Positions 32,386-36,498 of a DNA stretch of 36,498 nt are shown here, in pieces. The stretch is from an uncultured Bacilli bacterium (GTDB taxonomy: Bacteria > Bacillota_I > Bacilli_A > RF39 > UBA660). Under the pieces are notes generated by a model, which did not search any database, had not been told where the DNA came from, and saw nothing but the letters and a program-made list of their open reading frames with translations. The DNA lies in NCBI GenBank assembly GCA_944368815.1, contig CALVXD010000008.1, positions 1 through 36,498 of the forward strand, written 5' to 3'. Numbering within the stretch: the first letter of the stretch is position 1; every line of letters starts with the position of its first letter. Made by a program: the position numbers and the translations under genes.

Positions 32386-33234
32386 CTATTCAGTTTGAGT
32401 ATTTTCACTATTTTCTTGATTTAAAGAGTTATTAACTGATTCTTCAACTGTAGGTATTTCTGTTACATCAACCATTTCTGTTTTTTCTTCTATGAATGCT
32501 TTAATTTCTTCACTATTTACAGAAACAGCATCTTCTTCAGTTAAAGTTTGAGTATTTGGCACTAATAATAGTTCAACATCATATTCCGTTAGGTATAAAG
32601 CTTTTCTTAATAACAAGTGTGTTGATTCTGGAACAGCAAATAACATATACGCAGGAACTCTTGATTCTTCACTAGATTCAAACACATGTTGACCTGAACT
32701 ATCTTTTACTGCAAGTATTTCAATATTACTAATAAATTTACCAAACATAATTTTCCCATCATCATTGACACTTTTATAATATATATTTATATATTCTCCA
32801 GGCATCATTGAATTAGCATAAGTTGTAGAAATATTTACAGGATAGTTTACAACAGTATAACCTTCCGGTACATTTTGAAGTGAATTATCTGGCAAATATT
32901 TTTCATCAACTAATAATGCTTGATAAAATAAACTTCCTTGAGCAATAATAGTATTATAGTTAGAATATTTTCCTACTATGCTATTAGCATCACTATAGTA
33001 ACTTCCAACTAAAAATGCTTGTGGAACTTCCATATAAGAAACCATTTCTGTAGTTATTAGAGTTTTAGGTTGAATATTTTGATTTGCATAAGGAACCCTA
33101 ACCAAAGTAACCACTTTATTAATTCTGTAATTATAACCAACATATAGTATAAATATACATACTATAACCCCTAGAATTGTAACTGTATTTTTGTTGCCTA
33201 AAAATTTTTTTAATGATGAATTTAAATTATTCAT
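32386..33234 (-). CDS. CpaB/RcpC-like SAF-domain pilus protein
   Basis: 282 residues. One membrane segment (about 16-33), then a SAF-like domain: VPYANQNIQPKTLITTEMV, the VPQAFLVGSYYSD segment, the GSLFYQALLVDEKYLP region, and VVNYPVNISTTYANSMMPGEYINIYYK. An acidic, Glu/Asn/Thr-rich C-terminal tail follows. CpaB/RcpC proteins sit outside the membrane and in Gram-negatives act with the secretin; in Gram-positive Tad clusters they probably guide the pilus through the wall. Directly upstream of tadA, as is usual for cpaB-like genes. AAGGAGG lies before the ATG. Confidence 0.8.
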   Translation of the reverse strand: MNNLNSSLKKFLGNKNTVTILGVIVCIFILYVGYNYRINKVVTLVRVPYANQNIQPKTLITTEMVSYMEVPQAFLVGSYYSDANSIVGKYSNYNTIIAQGSLFYQALLVDEKYLPDNSLQNVPEGYTVVNYPVNISTTYANSMMPGEYINIYYKSVNDDGKIMFGKFISNIEILAVKDSSGQHVFESSEESRVPAYMLFAVPESTHLLLRKALYLTEYDVELLLVPNTQTLTEEDAVSVNSEEIKAFIEEKTEMVDVTEIPTVEESVNNSLNQENSENTQTE

Positions 33235-33250
33235 AATTTCCTCCTTCTTA

Positions 33251-33658
33251 TTATTCCTTACTTTCTAAAATTGCATCTAATTGATTTGCAATGTCATAAT
33301 TTTCAGCATCACCATATATTGTATAAGTACCAATCCCCGTCTCTATTATTATACTAACTTTTGGTGGATATTCCATAATATCATAAAATCTTATTGAATA
33401 TCCTGTTGAAGTATAATTAACTGATTCCGCAAATCGTCTTGTAAAATTTTCAACAAATTTTTCTTGAATCATTTTAACTTTACCAGTATCCCTATAATAT
33501 GCTAAATCAATTGAATCCAGCATTGCAGCTTCAGTTACTTCTCTTAACAAATAATAATCTTGTTCATTGTTAACAGTAATTTGTTGAAACAGTAATATTA
33601 TTATTATTCCTACCAAACCAGCAGTAACTAATCCTACTTGTGCAAACGACCATTTCAT
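33251..33658 (-). CDS. Single-pass membrane protein of unknown function in Tad cluster
   Basis: 135 residues. A membrane segment (about 5-25) is followed by a small external domain of mixed helix and strand (LREVTEAAMLDSIDLAYYRD, then FYDIMEYPPKVSIIIETGIG). The design, with an N-terminal helix and small globular domain, resembles minor pilins, but no prepilin leader is obvious. I do not recognise the family with confidence. Its ATG overlaps the stop of the 671-residue gene (ATGA). Confidence 0.75.
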   Translation of the reverse strand: MKWSFAQVGLVTAGLVGIIIILLFQQITVNNEQDYYLLREVTEAAMLDSIDLAYYRDTGKVKMIQEKFVENFTRRFAESVNYTSTGYSIRFYDIMEYPPKVSIIIETGIGTYTIYGDAENYDIANQLDAILESKE

Positions 33659-35670
33659 TGCATATCATCCTCCGAGTTAAATACACCTAATGCTGAATGA
33701 TTTGGATTACCTAAAGTAAAATAATTATATTTTTTTATAAATTCACTCGTTCCATTGACGTCTATGCTATAATTCAAATAACCTTTTCCTTCATAATTCA
33801 TATCACTATTATATTTTTTTATATTAGCAATATCAGTGTTTGTAAGCGTCACATAATATTCAATATTATTGTTACTTGTATATGTATCAACAAGTCTTTC
33901 TAAATTTCCTCCACTTTCGATCCAATCAAACCAATTTTTTCCTGGACTTCGATTAGGAAATGGCTGACTCAAAGATATTGGTCTAAAATAATATAAATAT
34001 CCTCCTTCTTCTAAATCATATAATTTTTGTTGACAATTTACATCACACTCGTATGTAGCAGACCATTTCATGTTGGTAATAGAACTTAATTTACTTAAAC
34101 TAACATTTACAGGAAAAAGACCTGTCGGATATTTCAATGGTATGAAATACATTGCTCCTTGTTCTAAATATTTATTACCACCAGAAATATTATAAAATAC
34201 CTTAGAACTATTTTTTTCTATATAAGCATCATATAAAGTAAATTTACAAGTAGAATTCAATTTAGTATTAGGAGCCCATCTTGATCCTAAGTCAGGGCCT
34301 TCGCATTCCCAAACCCCTGTTTTGTTGTTATTTCCACCTCCAACACTATTACTATCTGGCATTGTTACAGTCGCATTACTTTCATCTAATCCTTGATATT
34401 TATTAGCTACAGCCTTTTCAATAAATTCTTCATAATCAGCATCATTTTGACAATCAGGAGATTTGACAGTTTTACTTTTGCAACAACTATAATGTTCAGT
34501 TACAAATGTAAAAGTACCATCTGGATTATCCTTTTTTACTCTTCTACTACAAGTTCCTTTATAACCAACTGTAATTGAAGGGCACCCTTGATAGCCTCCA
34601 GATGAATAATTCCAACTTGCAGAATTATTATAAACTATATCAAAGGTAAAGCCACCTCCAGAATAAATAGGCCCCCTATCTAAATTAAACTTTAACTCTC
34701 CAGTTTGACTTATGTTTATTGTTGCTTCAACAGTAGCACTACCTCCAGAGCAACCACCTGATCCAGAAGCATATACAGTTCCAGCATCAACATTAATATC
34801 ACAACTACTACTAAAATTTCCATCATTACAAAATAGTGACTTACTATCATTTAAGAAACACTCTTTTTTCTCGTCTTCCTCTAATTTTAGACTAAACACA
34901 TTAGAAGCTGTAACCCAAGAAGCATAAGCACATTGTCCTTCATAATTACAATATGAACCTAGTGTAACGGATGAACTACCAGAAGAATAAGTCATATTTT
35001 TATAAATATTTATATCAATTATATTATTTAAGTTCCAATTACCAGAAGGTGAATATCTTCCGCCATATATATTTTGATAAAAAGGATTACTTTTAACAGA
35101 AATATATACACTGTTAGATGCTTTAACCGTTGTTTTCCAAATATTTGAATTATTTTTCACATTTTTTTCATATGCCCCAATTCGAACTGTTCTAGTTTTA
35201 TTTGAAGTTTCAACCTTTAAATCAAAAAATATTTCATCTGTACCAAATTTTTCGTACAATTCTTTGAGTCCATAAGATATAACAAATCTACCATTATCAT
35301 ATAAACATCCATCATAATCTGCTGCTTCTGTACAACGACTTTCATGTTCGGTTTTAGGATGACACTTGTTTCCAGCAACAGTTCTAACACACATTATGGG
35401 ATATAAATCTTGATAAATATAGTTGTCAACTTTTTTTGTAATTCCTGCGCTACCAATCGAGCCATTCGTTGCAGTTAACGACAAAAATAAACTTTCTCCT
35501 CCAACGTTATTTACACGTCTCATATATCCCCAACCACTTATAGTTATTGTATCATTAGAAACTACAATACTTTCAATATCATAAGCAACTTCTGATTCAT
35601 CAGCATTAACCTTAACGACATTACTACAAAGAAAGAACAAAGAAGTGAAAAAAATTAAAAATTTTTTCAT
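33655..35670 (-). CDS. Large cysteine-rich secreted protein, possible pilus-associated adhesin
   Basis: 671 residues. Signal peptide (MKKFLIFFTSLFFLCSNVV, cut near VNA-DES), then a long extracellular chain with about 19 cysteines and many Tyr, Ser, Gly and Asn. There is no LPXTG motif and no C-terminal membrane segment. Cysteine clusters include KCHP to GCLYD near 100, FCNDGNFSSSCD near 290, and SCCKS near 395. Order of domains is not recognisable. Its place at the head of the Tad operon suggests a tip or surface protein displayed by the pilus; this is inference. A GGAGG site sits 13 bases before the ATG, longer than usual, inside the end of the preceding gene. Confidence 0.7.
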   Translation of the reverse strand: MKKFLIFFTSLFFLCSNVVKVNADESEVAYDIESIVVSNDTITISGWGYMRRVNNVGGESLFLSLTATNGSIGSAGITKKVDNYIYQDLYPIMCVRTVAGNKCHPKTEHESRCTEAADYDGCLYDNGRFVISYGLKELYEKFGTDEIFFDLKVETSNKTRTVRIGAYEKNVKNNSNIWKTTVKASNSVYISVKSNPFYQNIYGGRYSPSGNWNLNNIIDINIYKNMTYSSGSSSVTLGSYCNYEGQCAYASWVTASNVFSLKLEEDEKKECFLNDSKSLFCNDGNFSSSCDINVDAGTVYASGSGGCSGGSATVEATINISQTGELKFNLDRGPIYSGGGFTFDIVYNNSASWNYSSGGYQGCPSITVGYKGTCSRRVKKDNPDGTFTFVTEHYSCCKSKTVKSPDCQNDADYEEFIEKAVANKYQGLDESNATVTMPDSNSVGGGNNNKTGVWECEGPDLGSRWAPNTKLNSTCKFTLYDAYIEKNSSKVFYNISGGNKYLEQGAMYFIPLKYPTGLFPVNVSLSKLSSITNMKWSATYECDVNCQQKLYDLEEGGYLYYFRPISLSQPFPNRSPGKNWFDWIESGGNLERLVDTYTSNNNIEYYVTLTNTDIANIKKYNSDMNYEGKGYLNYSIDVNGTSEFIKKYNYFTLGNPNHSALGVFNSEDDMQ

Positions 35671-35671
35671 A

Positions 35672-36349
35672 TTAACTTAATTCCCTCCTTTTTTTATGCA
35701 CAATTATTGCAACAATAGTTCCCGCAATAATTATCAAACTTATTATTATGTATAAAAAATTTTCAATAATAAAATTTATAATATTGGAAAATAAGTTATT
35801 ATTTTGATTGTTTTTTTCGTTATTATCATTTAATTTATTTATATAATCACTAATACCTTTGTTAAATTTTTCATATGTCATTTCATACTCATAAAACTCA
35901 TTACAAACATTCGCATCTGGATATTTGGTACATTGTTCGCTATCATAATAAGAATTATAATACGGAATAGCAATATTAAATGTTTTTAATTTTTCATTAC
36001 ATTCAGTTGAATAAACAATAATTTTTAAAGATTGGCCACCATCTACTTTTTCAATCTTCAATACACCTTCAACTACATTTGAATATTCATATGTATCTAC
36101 AATACTATCATGCTCAACCAAAATATACATTTCGTTAGTTAATCCCATTACATGAACGTCAAACAAATTAACTATCTTCAAATCAAAATCTTCACTATAC
36201 AAATCATCTACATGTTCATAATTAATTTCAATATTGGAAGCCTGTAACTTTAAATTTGAAATTGTTTTATCGTCACATTCTGCTTTTATCATGTTAGTAA
36301 AAGAAAACGTTAATAACATTATTAAAACAAAGTTTTTTAAAATCTTCAT
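35672..36349 (-). CDS. Secreted protein with C-terminal membrane anchor, first gene of cluster
   Basis: 225 residues. Signal peptide (MKILKNFVLIMLLTFSFTNM, cut near IKA-ECD), an external beta-rich domain with four cysteines (ECDDK, TECNEK, QCTKYPDANVCNEF), a polar linker rich in Asn, and one C-terminal membrane segment (about 195-218) with a basic KKRRELS tail. This is a cell-surface protein anchored at its end. It starts the run of genes leading to the Tad pilus; GGAGGTG precedes the ATG. Family not recognised. Confidence 0.75.
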   Translation of the reverse strand: MKILKNFVLIMLLTFSFTNMIKAECDDKTISNLKLQASNIEINYEHVDDLYSEDFDLKIVNLFDVHVMGLTNEMYILVEHDSIVDTYEYSNVVEGVLKIEKVDGGQSLKIIVYSTECNEKLKTFNIAIPYYNSYYDSEQCTKYPDANVCNEFYEYEMTYEKFNKGISDYINKLNDNNEKNNQNNNLFSNIINFIIENFLYIIISLIIIAGTIVAIIVHKKRRELS

Positions 36350-36373
36350 TTACACACCTCCAACTATTCTATC

Positions 36374-36398
36374 ATTATAATAATAACATTTTTTTCAA
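36374..36398 (-). promoter_or_regulatory. Weak candidate promoter of the Tad-T4SS cluster
   Basis: TATAAT (36379-36374) lies 25 bases before the ATG at 36349. The nearest -35-like TTGAAA (36398-36393) is only 13 bases upstream, too close for ordinary sigma-A. Either the promoter needs an activator or the -35 is degenerate. Confidence 0.35.
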
Positions 36399-36430
36399 TA
36401 AAAGAAAAGTTTTTTTTACAAATTTGTGAT

Positions 36431-36486
36431 TTCTCAGTAAAAATGTTACATGATTATGTAGTCAATTCTCAGTAAAAATGTTACAT
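36431..36486 (-). repeat. Two identical 21-base direct repeats, 35-base period
   Basis: Two exact copies at 36431-36451 and 36466-36486, beginning TTCTCAGTAAAAATG on the plus strand, with a 14-base spacer. They lie about 80-140 bases before the first cluster gene, at the window edge. They may be tandem binding sites for a regulator. They may also be the multiple end repeats of an IS21-type insertion sequence continuing past the window. The sequence here cannot decide. Confidence 0.7.
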
Positions 36487-36498
36487 ACACAAATTATT

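Noticed and set aside
18207-36349. Integrative conjugative element
   Set aside because: No relaxase, VirD4, integrase, excisionase or attachment repeats found, and the cluster runs into a housekeeping kinase gene. The right border is not visible, so it is not fully excluded.
36431-36486. CRISPR array
   Set aside because: Only two repeats with a 14-base spacer and no cas genes; the period is too short for a CRISPR array.

Overview
The window is strongly AT-rich and comes from a low-GC, Bacillus-like (Bacillota) bacterium. Housekeeping proteins (RlmH, WalJ, DnaB, bL9, GatCAB, TruA, GapA) have the Bacilli form. The organism has a peptidoglycan wall, since several wall hydrolases are present. 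It uses the standard genetic code: gatB and the gene at 1520 end in UGA, and the only tRNA-Trp seen has anticodon CCA. My best guess is an uncultured gut lineage of the RF39 / Erysipelotrichia-like type; this is inference. All genes but one are on the minus strand.

Region 1 (1-5070): the 5' end of a 16S rRNA gene leaves the window at the left, with its promoter at 178-206. Next comes a tight operon, read right to left: rplI, dnaB, an M23/LysM wall hydrolase, walJ, rlmH. It has its own promoter and a terminator at 277-313. Just upstream of rplI lies a small RNA-like unit (4870-4982) with its own promoter and terminator.

Region 2 (5067-16549): gatCAB with a clear promoter; a zinc alcohol dehydrogenase; three small unknown genes behind tRNA-Trp; the only plus-strand gene (SleB/CwlJ-type hydrolase); truA; two decayed ABC ATPases in the ecfA1-ecfA2 position; a transglutaminase-like protein without catalytic residues; two SipW/TasA-type secreted proteins; and gapA.

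Region 3 (16543-36349): about 18 kb of genes (18207-36349) read in one direction, joining two machines. The upstream half is a Tad/Flp pilus: two secreted surface proteins, a small membrane protein, CpaB-like, TadA ATPase, TadB, TadC, Flp-like pilin, two TadE-like pseudopilins, TadZ-like. The downstream half is a Gram-positive type IV secretion (T4SS) core: two VirB2-like proteins, VirB6-like, a coiled-coil protein, PrgI/VirB3-like, VirB4 split into two genes, an M23 plus phage-lysozyme wall hydrolase, and a possible VirB8/TcpC-like protein. A TGS-uridine kinase gene follows 11 bases later. No relaxase, coupling protein (VirD4), integrase or prepilin peptidase is visible, so the cluster looks like a fixed chromosomal Tad-T4SS apparatus and not a conjugative element. 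This is the most interesting part of the window. Two 21-base direct repeats, 35 bases apart, lie upstream of the cluster at the right edge.
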